Positions 17,574 to 27,666 of a stretch of 43,363 bases of DNA are shown here, piece by piece (within the stretch, counting starts at the first letter, position 1; each line of letters starts with the position of its first letter). Under the pieces are notes generated by a model. It was not told where the DNA came from. It saw nothing but the letters and a program-made list of their open reading frames with translations, and made no database searches. The stretch is from Bryobacterales bacterium (GTDB taxonomy: Bacteria > Acidobacteriota > Terriglobia > Bryobacterales > UBA6623): positions 1 to 43,363 of the forward strand of contig JAPOOG010000131.1 in assembly GCA_026713545.1 (NCBI GenBank), written 5' to 3'. The translations under genes and the position numbers were made by a program.

Positions 17574-18412
17574 GCAGCAGCATCGATCGAAAGCTCCTTG
17601 CGCGCGCGTTGTCCGTTGTGCTCATCGCGGTCTGCTTCTTGCAGACTTCCGCGACGCGCGCCCGGGCCAAGATCAGCGCGACCGAGCGGGCCAACATCAT
17701 CCGCGACATGATGTCCGAGCAAGGAACGGCGAAGGTCCTCATCCCATGCTCCAAAAAGGCGCTCGACATCCAGGCCGATGGTTCCCACGACGAAGACAAG
17801 TGGAGCGAGGCGCTCGACAAGTTTGGGCCAGCGGCTCGCATCGGTGAACTGGTAGAGATTACCAAGGTCGAATTCAAGGGATCGCGTTTGATCATTGAAC
17901 TCAACCATGGCATCAAAGGCGGTCGCAAGTGGTGGCACCGTGTTCAGATCGCCGGAGCACACACTCGCGGCACAACGCTCGGTTCCACAGCGCAAGTCTA
18001 CGCGCCCGGCGGCACGAAAATCGCGCTGGTCTATGACAAGAAAATTCCTTCCATGCAAGCGGATGATCTACGAGCCCAGCTCAAGCCCGTGCTCGATTTC
18101 GAACAGCGCTCTGCAACGGAGCTGTATATCGAAAAACTCCCTGAAGAGTTTCAAATCGCGATCAAGGAGAAGACCGTCATTGAAGGTATGGACCGCGAGA
18201 TGGTTCTCCTGGCAAAAAACCGCCCTGATCGGAAAGTTCGCGATGTCAAGGACGGTGTCGAGACCGAAGATTGGATATACGGCGTACCACCAGGGGAGGT
18301 AACTTTCGTGACGCTCCAAGACGGCAGAGTGATTCGAGTGAAAGAAACCTACGCCAACATCGGTGGGCAAGTGAAACGCAACCAGGACCCGAACGAAGAA
18401 AAAAACAACTAA
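17564..18412 (+). CDS. Secreted hypothetical protein with a C-terminal BamE-like region
   Basis: About 282 residues. ATG 17564 follows GGAG and overlaps the CPBP stop. The start gives a signal peptide: basic RKLLARALS, then hydrophobic VVLIAVCFLQTSA, ending near ARA. The mature part has a beta-rich region (IGELVEITKVEFKGSRLIIELNHG) and a C-terminal segment with RPDRKVRDVKDGVETEDWIYG and GEVTFVTLQDGRVIRVKE, resembling the compact BamE/SmpA-type fold in which a strand pair ends in WxYG. No family is assigned. Its end is 17 bases before gapA. Confidence 0.75.
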   Translation: MGLSSSIDRKLLARALSVVLIAVCFLQTSATRARAKISATERANIIRDMMSEQGTAKVLIPCSKKALDIQADGSHDEDKWSEALDKFGPAARIGELVEITKVEFKGSRLIIELNHGIKGGRKWWHRVQIAGAHTRGTTLGSTAQVYAPGGTKIALVYDKKIPSMQADDLRAQLKPVLDFEQRSATELYIEKLPEEFQIAIKEKTVIEGMDREMVLLAKNRPDRKVRDVKDGVETEDWIYGVPPGEVTFVTLQDGRVIRVKETYANIGGQVKRNQDPNEEKNN

Positions 18413-18429
18413 GAAGGAAGCACATTTGA

Positions 18430-19440
<1,011 letters not shown>

Positions 19441-19500
19441 GTCGAGCCAGTAACAGCGCAGCAGACCGCGCTCAATCCCCCAGACACCCCCAACTCCTCG

Positions 19501-20709
19501 ATGTCCTATCGCACCATCCGTGACCTCGACCCCCGGGGCAATCGTGTCTTACTGCGAGTAGACTTCAATGTCCCCCTCGGCGCCAGCGGCATGACCATTA
19601 CCAGCGATGCACGAATCCGCGCCGCTCTGCCGACGATGCGAGCGTTGATTGACGCGGGCGCAACGCTCATTCTTGCATCTCATCTTGGGCGTCCCCAAGG
19701 CAAGCCCAACCCGAAGATGAGTCTCAAGCCTATCGCGAAGCGGCTTGGCGAACTGCTCGCTAAAGACGTCGTGATGGCGTCCGACTGCATCGGCGGTGAA
19801 GTTGTGCAGCAGGTTCAATCACTCACGCCCGGTGACGTTCTCCTGCTTGAAAACCTGCGTTTCCACGTCGGCGAAGAGAAGAACGATCCTGAATTCGCCC
19901 GCGCGCTGGCCAGCCTTTGCGACATCTACGTCAACGATGCTTTCGGAGCCGCGCATCGCGCCCATGCGTCCACTGAAGGCATCGTCGAACACGTCTCGGA
20001 AGCGGCCGCCGGCCTGCTGATGGAAAGAGAAATCAAGTATCTTTCAATGGCGCTGCGCGAACCGGCCCGCCCTTATATCTCGATTATCGGCGGGGCGAAG
20101 GTCTCAGGTAAAATTGACGTCATTCACAACCTGCTCGCAATCTCCGACCGTGTTCTACTCGGCGGGGCAATGACGTACACTTTCTTGAAGTCCCAGGGTT
20201 TGCCCGTCGGCGACTCTCTTGTCGAAGACGAGAAGCTCGACTTGGCTGCCGAGTTACTGGTTGACGCCGGCAATCGTCTACTGCTTCCTCAAGACCATGT
20301 TGTCGCGCCCGACCTCGACGCCGACGCTCCAATCCGAACCGTCGACGGTGTCGGTCAACCCATCCTCGACGGATGGACGGCGCTCGATATCGGCCCGAAA
20401 ACGATAGTCGCCTACCGCCATGAGATCGCCGCAGGCAACATGATTGTCTGGAACGGCCCGATGGGCGCGTTCGAGATCGAACCGTTCGCGCAAGGAACGA
20501 TAGAAGTTGCGAAGGCTGTCGCCGCCTCGGAGGCAACATCGATTATCGGAGGCGGCGATTCAGAAAAAGCCATACAGATCGCGGGTGTCGCCGACAGCAT
20601 CACCCACATCTCCAGCGGCGGAGGCGCATCTCTCGAGTTCCTTGCCGGAAAGACGCTGCCCGGCATAGAAGCGCTCGAAGCATCGGCGCGAAGTAAGCAG
20701 CGTTCATGA
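19501..20709 (+). CDS. pgk: Phosphoglycerate kinase
   Basis: 402 residues. The signature VLLRVDFNVPL is near the N-terminus, followed by SHLGRPQGKPNPKMSL (substrate Arg/His), NLRFHVGEEKNDPEFA and NDAFGAAHRAHAST. The nucleotide site has GGAKVSGKIDVI, GAMTYTFLKSQG, and the C-terminal GGGDSEKAI in place of the more usual GGGDT/SAAA. It transfers phosphate from 1,3-bisphosphoglycerate to ADP. The start ATG at 19501 fits the family's N-terminus, but no clear ribosome-binding site is seen, so it may be coupled to gap. Confidence 0.97.
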   Translation: MSYRTIRDLDPRGNRVLLRVDFNVPLGASGMTITSDARIRAALPTMRALIDAGATLILASHLGRPQGKPNPKMSLKPIAKRLGELLAKDVVMASDCIGGEVVQQVQSLTPGDVLLLENLRFHVGEEKNDPEFARALASLCDIYVNDAFGAAHRAHASTEGIVEHVSEAAAGLLMEREIKYLSMALREPARPYISIIGGAKVSGKIDVIHNLLAISDRVLLGGAMTYTFLKSQGLPVGDSLVEDEKLDLAAELLVDAGNRLLLPQDHVVAPDLDADAPIRTVDGVGQPILDGWTALDIGPKTIVAYRHEIAAGNMIVWNGPMGAFEIEPFAQGTIEVAKAVAASEATSIIGGGDSEKAIQIAGVADSITHISSGGGASLEFLAGKTLPGIEALEASARSKQRS

Positions 20710-21046
20710 ATCCATGGAACCGTTGTCTGAGCTGGAAAAACTCCCCAGAGCGACAACCCGCCAAGTTCTACGGAGATCTTGACACGTTGCCCCGTGCATG
20801 AACTCCACTCCACATCGTCAGTCTTGTTCCGGGCTGGACAGGCGGATTACCGGTTTCCGGCCACACAACCCGTTCCTTAGCCCGTTCTCGGTAGAGAACT
20901 ACCTCTGACTCAGACGGAGTCTGGTCGGATCTTTCACAATCCGATCCTGAATCCACACCTCGTCAAACTCCGGATGATTTATTAGCGCTATGTGTTCTTG
21001 TTTCTTGCAGGTAATAGCTTTGATGTCGCAAGCGCTCTCAATCGAT
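20710..21046. other. Intergenic region between convergent pgk and glycosyltransferase with three adjacent hairpins
   Basis: 337 bases without a supported gene. Three perfect small inverted repeats lie in 61 bases: GTTCTC-ggta-GAGAAC at 20884-20899, GACTC-agacg-GAGTC at 20907-20921, and TCGGAT-8 bases-ATCCGA at 20925-20944. No T-run follows any of them. They could be a bidirectional terminator region, a small structured RNA, or chance. Confidence 0.35.
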
Positions 21047-21778
21047 CTATGCTGAACTTCCCTTCGGCGGCCAATTTGTTCTCAGTTTTAGAGGCTTGAT
21101 GCGGTACTTCAGCATGCACCAGAGCGCCCGAAAGGCGTCCTTCATCCCGATTTTCTTGCCTTCGGCGTAGGTGCGGCCGTGATAGGCGATGCCCACTTCG
21201 TAGACCCGCGCCCCCACCTTGGCCAACTTGCAAGTCACTTCCGGGTCAAAGCCGAAGCGGTCTTCCTCGAGTGGAATCGCCTGAATCAACTCCCGGCGGA
21301 AGACCTTGTAGCACGTCTCCACGTCGGTGAGGTTCAGGTTCGTCATCATGTTCGACAGCAGCGTGAGGAATTGATTACCCACCGAATGCCAAAAGTAGAG
21401 GACTCGGTGTTCCCGGGTCTTGATGAATCGTGAACCATAAACAGCATCGGCAAGATGACGTTCGAGAGGCCCCAACAGCTTCGTGTAGTCCTCAGGATCG
21501 TACTCGAGATCCGCATCTTGAACAATCACATACTGACCGCGAGCCACCGCAAAGCCCGTTCGGAGAGCGTAACCCTTTCCCCTGTTGTGATCATGATGCA
21601 ACACGGTAAGGTTCGAGTGTTCGTTGAGACATTTGGCAAGTACTTCACGCGTACCGTCGGTCGAGAAATCATCGACGACGATCAGCTCCTTGTTGACTGG
21701 AACGTTGTTGATCCGCCGCAGGATTTCTGCGACGGTGTTCCACTCGTTGAAAACAGGGATGACAACCGACAGCTTCAC
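21047..21778 (-). CDS. Family 2 glycosyltransferase (dolichyl/polyprenyl-phosphate sugar synthase type)
   Basis: About 243 residues with a GT-A fold. KLSVVIPVFNEWNTVAEIL opens it, then ELIVVDDFSTDGTREVL, NRGKGYALRTGFAVARG, and the metal-binding QDADLEYDPED (DxD). No C-terminal membrane pair is seen, so it is a cytoplasmic or peripheral enzyme transferring a sugar from a nucleotide donor to a polyprenyl-phosphate carrier, as in DPM1-like proteins. I start at GTG 21778 because the family begins exactly at KLSVVIPVFNE; the frame continues 15 codons upstream. It stands alone on the minus strand. Confidence 0.9.
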   Translation of the reverse strand: MKLSVVIPVFNEWNTVAEILRRINNVPVNKELIVVDDFSTDGTREVLAKCLNEHSNLTVLHHDHNRGKGYALRTGFAVARGQYVIVQDADLEYDPEDYTKLLGPLERHLADAVYGSRFIKTREHRVLYFWHSVGNQFLTLLSNMMTNLNLTDVETCYKVFRRELIQAIPLEEDRFGFDPEVTCKLAKVGARVYEVGIAYHGRTYAEGKKIGMKDAFRALWCMLKYRIKPLKLRTNWPPKGSSA

Positions 21779-22005
21779 CGAATGTGTATGTCCATACCCG
21801 CAGAGCCTTCGCCGACGGAACACACGCGCTCAACCCATCCACGAAGATTTCTCTAGAAGATAGCTCTCGCCAAATTATGTAAGTCTTAACAGGAACTCCG
21901 TCCGAGCGTCAACAAGAACTTCCCACCTCTCCACCGCTCAACGGCTCGAAGTTGAAGTCAAGACTCAGTCGGTGATAACCTGCGGAAACCGGTTAGGAGC
22001 ATGAG

Positions 22006-22653
22006 ATGACCCCTCAAACCCGCGCTATTGTCCTTTTGCTTGCTTTCGCGGCATTTCTTACCGCAGAACATCACGAAAAGGACTTCACGCCCATATTCGA
22101 CGGCAAGTCTCTCAACGGCTGGAAACTCATCGGCAAAACTGGCGACGGGTACCTCGTCGAAGATGGCAAGATTGTCTGCCCGCCCAAAGGCGGCGGCAAC
22201 TTGTTCCACGAGAAGGAATACTCAGACTTTGTTCTACGCTTCGAGTTCAAGCTCGAAGACGGCTCCAACAATGGTCTCGCCATCCGCTCACCGATGCAAA
22301 AGAGCAGCTTGGCCTACGACGGCATGGAGCTGCAAATCATCGACAACCCCAGTGAGCGCTACAGAGACATCAAACCCTGGCAGAAGCACGGCTCGCTCTA
22401 CCACGTCTTCCCGGCGAAGACCGGCTATCTGAAGCCGACCGGTGAGTGGAATCAGGAAGAGGTGTCTGTCAAAGGACGACAGGTCAAAGTCGTGCTCAAT
22501 GGACACACTATCCTTGACGTCAACCTTGATGGCGTGAAAGACCCCGAGATCATTGCCAAGCACCCCGGACTGAAGCGCAGGTCAGGCCACGTCGGGTTCC
22601 TGGGGCACGATGAGCCCATCGAGTTCCGTAACATCCGCATCAAGGAACTGTAA
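22006..22653 (+). CDS. DUF1080 (3-keto-disaccharide hydrolase-like) secreted protein
   Basis: 215 residues. A signal peptide (TRAIVLLLAFAAFLTAEHH) is followed by FTPIFDGKSLNGWK, the family opening. The jelly-roll core has GDGYLVEDGKIVCPPKGGGNLF, DFVLRFEFKLEDGSNNGLAIRSP and the ending EPIEFRNIRIKEL. DUF1080 proteins are concanavalin-like and some cleave 3-keto-glycosides; most are uncharacterised. Acidobacteria and Planctomycetes carry many copies. GGAG lies 6-7 bases before the ATG at 22006. Confidence 0.9.
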   Translation: MTPQTRAIVLLLAFAAFLTAEHHEKDFTPIFDGKSLNGWKLIGKTGDGYLVEDGKIVCPPKGGGNLFHEKEYSDFVLRFEFKLEDGSNNGLAIRSPMQKSSLAYDGMELQIIDNPSERYRDIKPWQKHGSLYHVFPAKTGYLKPTGEWNQEEVSVKGRQVKVVLNGHTILDVNLDGVKDPEIIAKHPGLKRRSGHVGFLGHDEPIEFRNIRIKEL

Positions 22654-22671
22654 AGGCGGCGCCTGTCTGCT

Positions 22672-23271
22672 CTACAACTCCCGCCTGCCGTCCATCGCCT
22701 CCATCATTGTTGCCTCATCGACGAACTCGAGTTCCGCCCCCACGGGAATGCCCATCCCGAGACGGCTCACACGCACGGGCAGAGGCTTGAGCAATCGTGC
22801 CAGATAAGACGCTGTCGCCTGTCCTTCCGTCGTGGGGCTCGTCGCGATGATCACCTCCTCGGTCTCCATCTGTCCGAGGCGCTCCAGAAGATTTTTCAGC
22901 TTCAAGTCTTCCGGACCGATGTTCTTGAGGGGCGCTAGAACGCCGTGGAGTACATGGTAAAGCCCGTTGTACTGCCGGGTCCGTTCTACGATCGAGATGT
23001 TAGCCGGCTGCTCAACAACGCAGATGGTTTTATGGGAACGGTTCGGATCACTACAGAACGGGCAGAGCACCCCTTCGGCAATGTTGTTGCAGCGCTCGCA
23101 AAGCTGAATCGCACTTCGCATGTCGAGAATCGCATGCGCAAGTCGATCCGCTTCATTCTTCGGAGCGCCCAGTAGATGGAAGGCCATACGCTGTGCCGAT
23201 TTTACGCCAACTCCCGGCAGCCGTTTGAGCTCGTCAACGAGCCGGGACATCGGCGCGGCCAGATCACTCAT
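22672..23271 (-). CDS. recR: Recombination mediator protein RecR
   Basis: 199 residues, family length. LVDELKRLPGVGVKSAQRMAFHLL is the helix-hairpin-helix, followed by the four-Cys zinc finger CERC...CPFC and the Toprim domain with ICVVEQPANI and EVIIATSPTTEGQATASYLA. RecR loads RecA with RecF/RecO in gapped-DNA repair. It begins 9 bases after the YbaB stop, completing dnaX-ybaB-recR. Confidence 0.97.
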   Translation of the reverse strand: MSDLAAPMSRLVDELKRLPGVGVKSAQRMAFHLLGAPKNEADRLAHAILDMRSAIQLCERCNNIAEGVLCPFCSDPNRSHKTICVVEQPANISIVERTRQYNGLYHVLHGVLAPLKNIGPEDLKLKNLLERLGQMETEEVIIATSPTTEGQATASYLARLLKPLPVRVSRLGMGIPVGAELEFVDEATMMEAMDGRREL

Positions 23272-23280
23272 GGCGAAGCC

Positions 23281-23589
23281 CTACAACATCCCGGGAGGGA
23301 GCCCCAAGCCACCGAGCATGCCGCCCATCTTGCCCTGTGCTTCATCGTCCACGCGTTTTGCCGCCTCGTTGACCGCGCCCCGCACCATGTCTTGCAGCAT
23401 TTCGCGGTCTTCCACTGCGTCCTCTTCGATTTGGATCGATAGCACGTTCTTGTGGCCGTCCATCTTGACCGTAACCATGCCACCGCCCGTCGAGGCTTCC
23501 ACGCGAATCTCCGCGATCTGCTGCTGAAGCTGCTCCTGCATCTTCTGGGCTTGCTGCATCATCTTCTGCATGTTGCCCGGGATTCTCAC
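23281..23589 (-). CDS. ybaB: YbaB/EbfC nucleoid-associated protein
   Basis: 102 residues. The Gln/Met-rich helix MQKMMQQAQKMQEQLQQQIAE is followed by VEASTGGGMVTVKMDGHK, the DNA-binding family core. GTG at 23589 overlaps the dnaX TGA (GTGA), so it is translationally coupled. It binds DNA, with a proposed role beside RecR. Confidence 0.95.
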   Translation of the reverse strand: MRIPGNMQKMMQQAQKMQEQLQQQIAEIRVEASTGGGMVTVKMDGHKNVLSIQIEEDAVEDREMLQDMVRGAVNEAAKRVDDEAQGKMGGMLGGLGLPPGML

Positions 23590-25301
23590 TGTGAGTACCT
23601 CCTCAAGTTTCTGACTTCCCGGATTTGCCCTGCGAAAGCCTTCCGGATCATCTGCACTGCGGGGTCAGCCAAGGCTCGTTTTTTAGTGCCACCCGCACCG
23701 GAGTCTTCCGTATTACCGCCAGACCCAATGGTAACCGCTGAGCTTTCGGAAACAATCTGACGAGATTCTGTTTCATCTAAATCGTCACCCAGTCTAACAC
23801 GCACCCCACTTCCGACAACCTTCGCGACAACCGTCTCCAGCGAGTCCACACCGAGTTCGAGAGTCGTCCGATAGTCGGCCGACGAACGTATCAAGAAGTT
23901 GTCACCCTCCAGGCTGACCGTGCCGTGTTCGACGGCGTCCGCGAGGTGGTCGCTCTTGTCGCTGCGCAACGCGGCCAGCACCCGAGACCACAGGTCACCG
24001 TCTGTGGACGAGACTTCCTTCCTCGGTTCGGCCCCACTAAACTGCTCCGGATATGGCTCGGCGACCACAGGAGTCGGTTCCGCCGGCATGGGCTCGCGCA
24101 CAGACTCCGCCTTGGCCGCGGAAAGCGCAGCGCTGCTTGTACTCACCGAGCCCTTCCTGGAGCCCTCGCTTTCGACTCCGCCCAAACGGGCCAGCACCTC
24201 CTCGATCGGTTGCAGATGGCCAGCGTACAGCAGCTTGAGCAGTCCCACTTCCAGCCGGAAACGCGGCTGCGCCGCCGCTTGCAGATCGCGATACAACTCG
24301 AGCAGCAGTTGCACATAACGCATCAGATCCTCTTGGCTGAACGCCGCCGTGTGAGCGCCGAGACTTTTACGTTCGTCCGGGCCGACACTCACCAGCCGCG
24401 TATCCGCACCGGCAACCTTCTGTACAAGCAGATTCCGAAAGTAGCGCACGAGCTCACCGCAAAAGTGCTGCACGTTGCGGCCTTCACTCAATACCTGATC
24501 AGCGGTCGCAAGCAGCGCCGAAGCATCCTTGCCGAGCAGCGCCGACACAATGCTGTCGGTGACTTCGCTAGGGATCACTCCCAATAGACCGCGCACGGGC
24601 TTGGTTTCCAGCCGATTGCCGAAGCACGCGGTCGCCTGATCCAAGGTCGAAAGCGCATCGCGGATGCTGCCGTCGCCGGCTAGAGCAATCGAGACCAGGG
24701 CATCATCGTCCGCCACGATACCTTCTTGTCCGCAGATCCACTTCATGTGCGTGACAACCGGCTCGAACGCCACGGCTCGAAACGGAAAGCCCTGGCAGCG
24801 CGAAACGATCGTTGCCGGTATCTCATGCGGCTCCGTCGTGCAAAGAATGAAGACCACCCATTCCGGTGGTTCTTCCAACGTTTTTAGCAGTGCGTTGAAG
24901 GCGTCTGTCGTAATCTGGTGTGCCTCGTCGATGATGAAGACCTTGTAACGGTCCCTCACCGGGCGGTAGCGCACGTTCTCGCGCAACTCGCGGATGTCGT
25001 CAATGCGCCGGTTCGACGCGGCATCGATCTCCACCAGATCCATCGAGTTTCCAGCAGCGATCTCCCGGCAACTTGTGCACGAAAGACACGGTTCCGGGCC
25101 GGATCCCTTCTCGCAGTTCAAAGCCTTGGCGAGAATACGCGCCATCGTCGTCTTCCCGGTGCCGCGTTGGCCCGAGAAAATGTAGCCGTGCCCTACACGC
25201 TCCTGTGCGAGGGCGTTGGTCAGAGTCCGCTTGACGTGGTCTTGGTTGACGACGTCGGCAAATCTTTGCGGGCGGTATTTTCTCGCAATGACCTGGTACA
25301 T
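23586..25301 (-). CDS. dnaX: DNA polymerase III subunit gamma/tau
   Basis: 571 residues. It opens YQVIARKYRPQRFADVVNQDHV, then the Walker A GQRGTGKTT, the zinc-binding cysteines CEKGSGPEPCLSCTSC, Walker B FIIDEAHQ, and the sensor region CTTEPHEIPATIVSRCQ. It is the ATPase of the clamp loader that organises the replisome. The C-terminal half is variable and linker-like, as in other DnaX proteins. I did not find a clear programmed-frameshift slippery site. The SRP RNA lies 90 bases upstream on the same strand. Confidence 0.97.
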   Translation of the reverse strand: MYQVIARKYRPQRFADVVNQDHVKRTLTNALAQERVGHGYIFSGQRGTGKTTMARILAKALNCEKGSGPEPCLSCTSCREIAAGNSMDLVEIDAASNRRIDDIRELRENVRYRPVRDRYKVFIIDEAHQITTDAFNALLKTLEEPPEWVVFILCTTEPHEIPATIVSRCQGFPFRAVAFEPVVTHMKWICGQEGIVADDDALVSIALAGDGSIRDALSTLDQATACFGNRLETKPVRGLLGVIPSEVTDSIVSALLGKDASALLATADQVLSEGRNVQHFCGELVRYFRNLLVQKVAGADTRLVSVGPDERKSLGAHTAAFSQEDLMRYVQLLLELYRDLQAAAQPRFRLEVGLLKLLYAGHLQPIEEVLARLGGVESEGSRKGSVSTSSAALSAAKAESVREPMPAEPTPVVAEPYPEQFSGAEPRKEVSSTDGDLWSRVLAALRSDKSDHLADAVEHGTVSLEGDNFLIRSSADYRTTLELGVDSLETVVAKVVGSGVRVRLGDDLDETESRQIVSESSAVTIGSGGNTEDSGAGGTKKRALADPAVQMIRKAFAGQIREVRNLRRYSQ

Positions 25302-25390
25302 GACGCGCCCGGAGTCGAGCGGGGAACAGGCCGTACATCACCGCCCGGAACTCCCGTTTGACAATTTGAAGGAGGGCGTTGTTGGTCTGT

Positions 25391-25491
25391 GGGCTCCGGG
25401 GAATCCGCGGCACGCGGAAGAGGCCGCTACCGTTGCTTCCTTCCAGACCTGGCGGAGTTCACAGCATCCCGCTGCACAGAGCCCGGAGCCC
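25391..25491 (-). ncRNA. ffs: Small signal recognition particle RNA (4.5S-type)
   Basis: Read on the minus strand, the core is GGTCTGGAAGGAAGCAACGG, which is the conserved SRP RNA apical loop and asymmetric internal loop where Ffh (SRP54) binds. The ends are complementary: GGGCTCCGGG at the 5' end and CCCGGAGCCC at the 3' end, with a long hairpin of about 101 bases between. This is the short eubacterial form without an Alu domain. It sits directly upstream of dnaX, a conserved neighbourhood in several phyla. Its ends are placed by the closing helix and may be off by a few bases. Confidence 0.9.
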
Positions 25492-25746
25492 GATTACACA
25501 TCCTAACACGCACTTTTGAATCGCATGTTATGTCCTGAATTCGTGCCCGATCCGGTTCGCACCTCGTCAAAACCGCCTGGGAATGGGCAGTCTCAGGAGC
25601 GAAGAGCGCATGCAAGTGCCAATAACACACAAGCGGTAGTTGAACAAGATTGCTCAGAACGCCTCACTTCTTGCGAATCGGGCGCTCCCAAAAGTCGTTG
25701 CTGGAAAACTCGTTGTTATACTGCCTTCCGGCCTTCCCGGCTACAG

Positions 25747-26796
25747 ATGCTCGTTCTGAAACGACATTGGGTTCGCCTGCTCTTTCGTATCCATCAAATG
25801 AAGCTTTTGACGGGCTCCCCAAGGGCAGTTTTTCGAGGCTACTCAGCCCATCTCGAGCCCGGCGGCAAGGCCTATGACCGGCACCTCAAGCAGGAGATCG
25901 AAGAGTATCGTCGAGTCCACGGCGGGAGTGGCGAAACCACCAACGAACCGAACATCCCCCTCATCGAACCGGCCCCCGCCTCCTGGCTCGATATGCAAGG
26001 CCGTGCCGCAACGCGCATCCGTACCGCCACCGGCGATGACATGTACGGACACGTCCTCTCTCGCCTACGCGCAAGCGAAGGTGTCCGCATGCTCTCGCTG
26101 GGCTCCGGTCCCGGCGGGTTGGAATTACAGTTTGCCAGGGAAGATCGGTCCGCGAAGATCGTCTGCATGGACCTCAACGCCGGCTTGCTCGAAAAGGGGT
26201 GCGCACAAGCCGCTTCTGAAGGCTTGGCCGTTGAGTTCCGGCAAGGTGATCTCAACACGATCCTATTGCCGCCGGAAAAGTTCGACCTCGTTTTCTGCCA
26301 CGCCTCACTGCATCATCTCTTGGAACTGGAACACATCTTCCAACAGATCAAGCGAACGCTCAAGCCCCGCGGCGAGTTGATCGTAATCGACGTCATCACA
26401 CGGCACGGCTATCGCATGTGGCCCAAAACCCGCAAAGTGATCGACAAGATCTGGAAAACCCTGCCGGCTGCTTACCGCGTCAACCACACTTCCTATCACG
26501 TCAAGATGATCGACGAAAGAATTGTCGACGCTGACAGCCGGCGATCCAACATGGAGTGCATTCGCTCCGAAGACATCCTGCCGCTGCTCGAGGCCGGATT
26601 CGAAACCTCCGCTTACGTCCCGTACTACAGTCTCTGCCGCCGCCTCTTCGATACGATGTACGGCCCCAATTACGATCTTGGCCGAGCGCTCGACCGAGCC
26701 ATCCTCGATTGGCTTTGGGCGCTCGACTGCTACTACCTTGGCACGGGCGTCCTCAGGCCCGAGACCTTCTTCGGCATTTATCGCCCAAAACGCTGA
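25747..26796 (+). CDS. SAM-dependent methyltransferase
   Basis: About 349 residues. The SAM-binding motif is MLSLGSGPGGLELQFA, then the acidic loop VCMDLNAGLLEKG, FRQGDLNTILLPPEKFDLVFCHASLHH, and LKPRGELIVIDVI. The C-terminal region has a conserved RVNHTSYHVKMIDERI and a SDLLPLLEAGFE-like closing element. It is a class I Rossmann methyltransferase; the substrate is unknown. ATG 25747 and ATG 25798 both lack a good ribosome-binding site, so the start is uncertain. Confidence 0.8.
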   Translation: MLVLKRHWVRLLFRIHQMKLLTGSPRAVFRGYSAHLEPGGKAYDRHLKQEIEEYRRVHGGSGETTNEPNIPLIEPAPASWLDMQGRAATRIRTATGDDMYGHVLSRLRASEGVRMLSLGSGPGGLELQFAREDRSAKIVCMDLNAGLLEKGCAQAASEGLAVEFRQGDLNTILLPPEKFDLVFCHASLHHLLELEHIFQQIKRTLKPRGELIVIDVITRHGYRMWPKTRKVIDKIWKTLPAAYRVNHTSYHVKMIDERIVDADSRRSNMECIRSEDILPLLEAGFETSAYVPYYSLCRRLFDTMYGPNYDLGRALDRAILDWLWALDCYYLGTGVLRPETFFGIYRPKR

Positions 26797-26943
26797 TCTC
26801 AACGCTGATTGCTCTTCCAATCGGGAAGACTCGTACCGAAGAGTTGGTCGGAAACGTAAGTCATCCGAAGGCGGCGCCACGGCTGGTTCGTCTCCGGCAA
26901 CACTTTGCCGCGTTGCCGACACGCCGGGGCTGGTCACCACGTT

Positions 26944-27666
26944 TTATCGGGAAGACTCGCTGAAGTGCCTGTAGAGCATGTAGATGCCCAATGCAATGAG
27001 ACTGACAGGCCAGTAAGGCAAGAGACTAGGGATCCGCCAGTATCCGAGAGACTGTAAGAGGAACGTGAACCCCAACACGATCAATGCGATGCCGACGGCA
27101 GGCAACCTCGAGCCCGCATGGGCCAGAGACAACAGACCAGAAAACTCATCAACCGGCTCTCCGCGCTGCAATGCCTTCGCAGTCCTCGACGCCTCGATCG
27201 GCATATAGATAAAGAACATCAACGCGAACATGATGAGTAGGGGATCAAGTTCCCCCGAAACGCCGGAGCCGATCAAAGTCATCACGCCACCGAACACAAC
27301 CACGTGGAATACCGCTTTCGCATAGTGGCCGTTGTAGACGGCGCCCACACCGGGAATGAGCCCCAATACGAACGCCAAGAAGGGAGACGGGGCTTCGGCG
27401 CTTGTTTCCGAAGCCTTGAACCTGGCTCGATCCTTGACGCTGGAAGAAACTTTAGGTGGAGATGAATCTAGCCCTTCATCGGTATGTGACGCCGCTTCCG
27501 GCCCTACGCCGGGTTCCCTCTCAGCCAGGCAATCCTCGCAGTGAGCCACGCCGTCGTTCTCACGAACACATCCCGCGCAGAGAGCCTTGCCGCAAGACCG
27601 GCAGAAAGCCGTTGCTTCCGTATCCGGATGGGTCGCGCAGGTCATCGTCGCTGCTGTCGTGCTCAT
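26944..27666 (-). CDS. B-box zinc-finger membrane protein
   Basis: About 240 residues. The N-terminus has a B-box-type zinc finger: CATHPDTEATAFCRSCGKALCAGC then HCEDC. A low-complexity Ser/Pro linker follows, then four membrane segments in the C-terminal half (LGLIPGVGAVYNGHYAKAV, a DUF-type TM pair, and two more ending near the C-terminus). ATG at 27666 overlaps the TGA of the anti-sigma gene (ATGA). Proteins of this kind often sit beside ECF sigma genes in Acidobacteria; the role may be to sense or scaffold at the membrane, which is inference. Confidence 0.8.
   Translation of the reverse strand: MSTTAATMTCATHPDTEATAFCRSCGKALCAGCVRENDGVAHCEDCLAEREPGVGPEAASHTDEGLDSSPPKVSSSVKDRARFKASETSAEAPSPFLAFVLGLIPGVGAVYNGHYAKAVFHVVVFGGVMTLIGSGVSGELDPLLIMFALMFFIYMPIEASRTAKALQRGEPVDEFSGLLSLAHAGSRLPAVGIALIVLGFTFLLQSLGYWRIPSLLPYWPVSLIALGIYMLYRHFSESSR

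Noticed and set aside
20768..20956. Minus-strand frame of 62 codons after pgk
   Set aside because: It spans the three hairpins, lacks a ribosome-binding site, and its sequence looks random.
23586..25301. Programmed frameshift in dnaX giving a short gamma form
   Set aside because: I found no clear slippery heptamer with a downstream stem in the right position.
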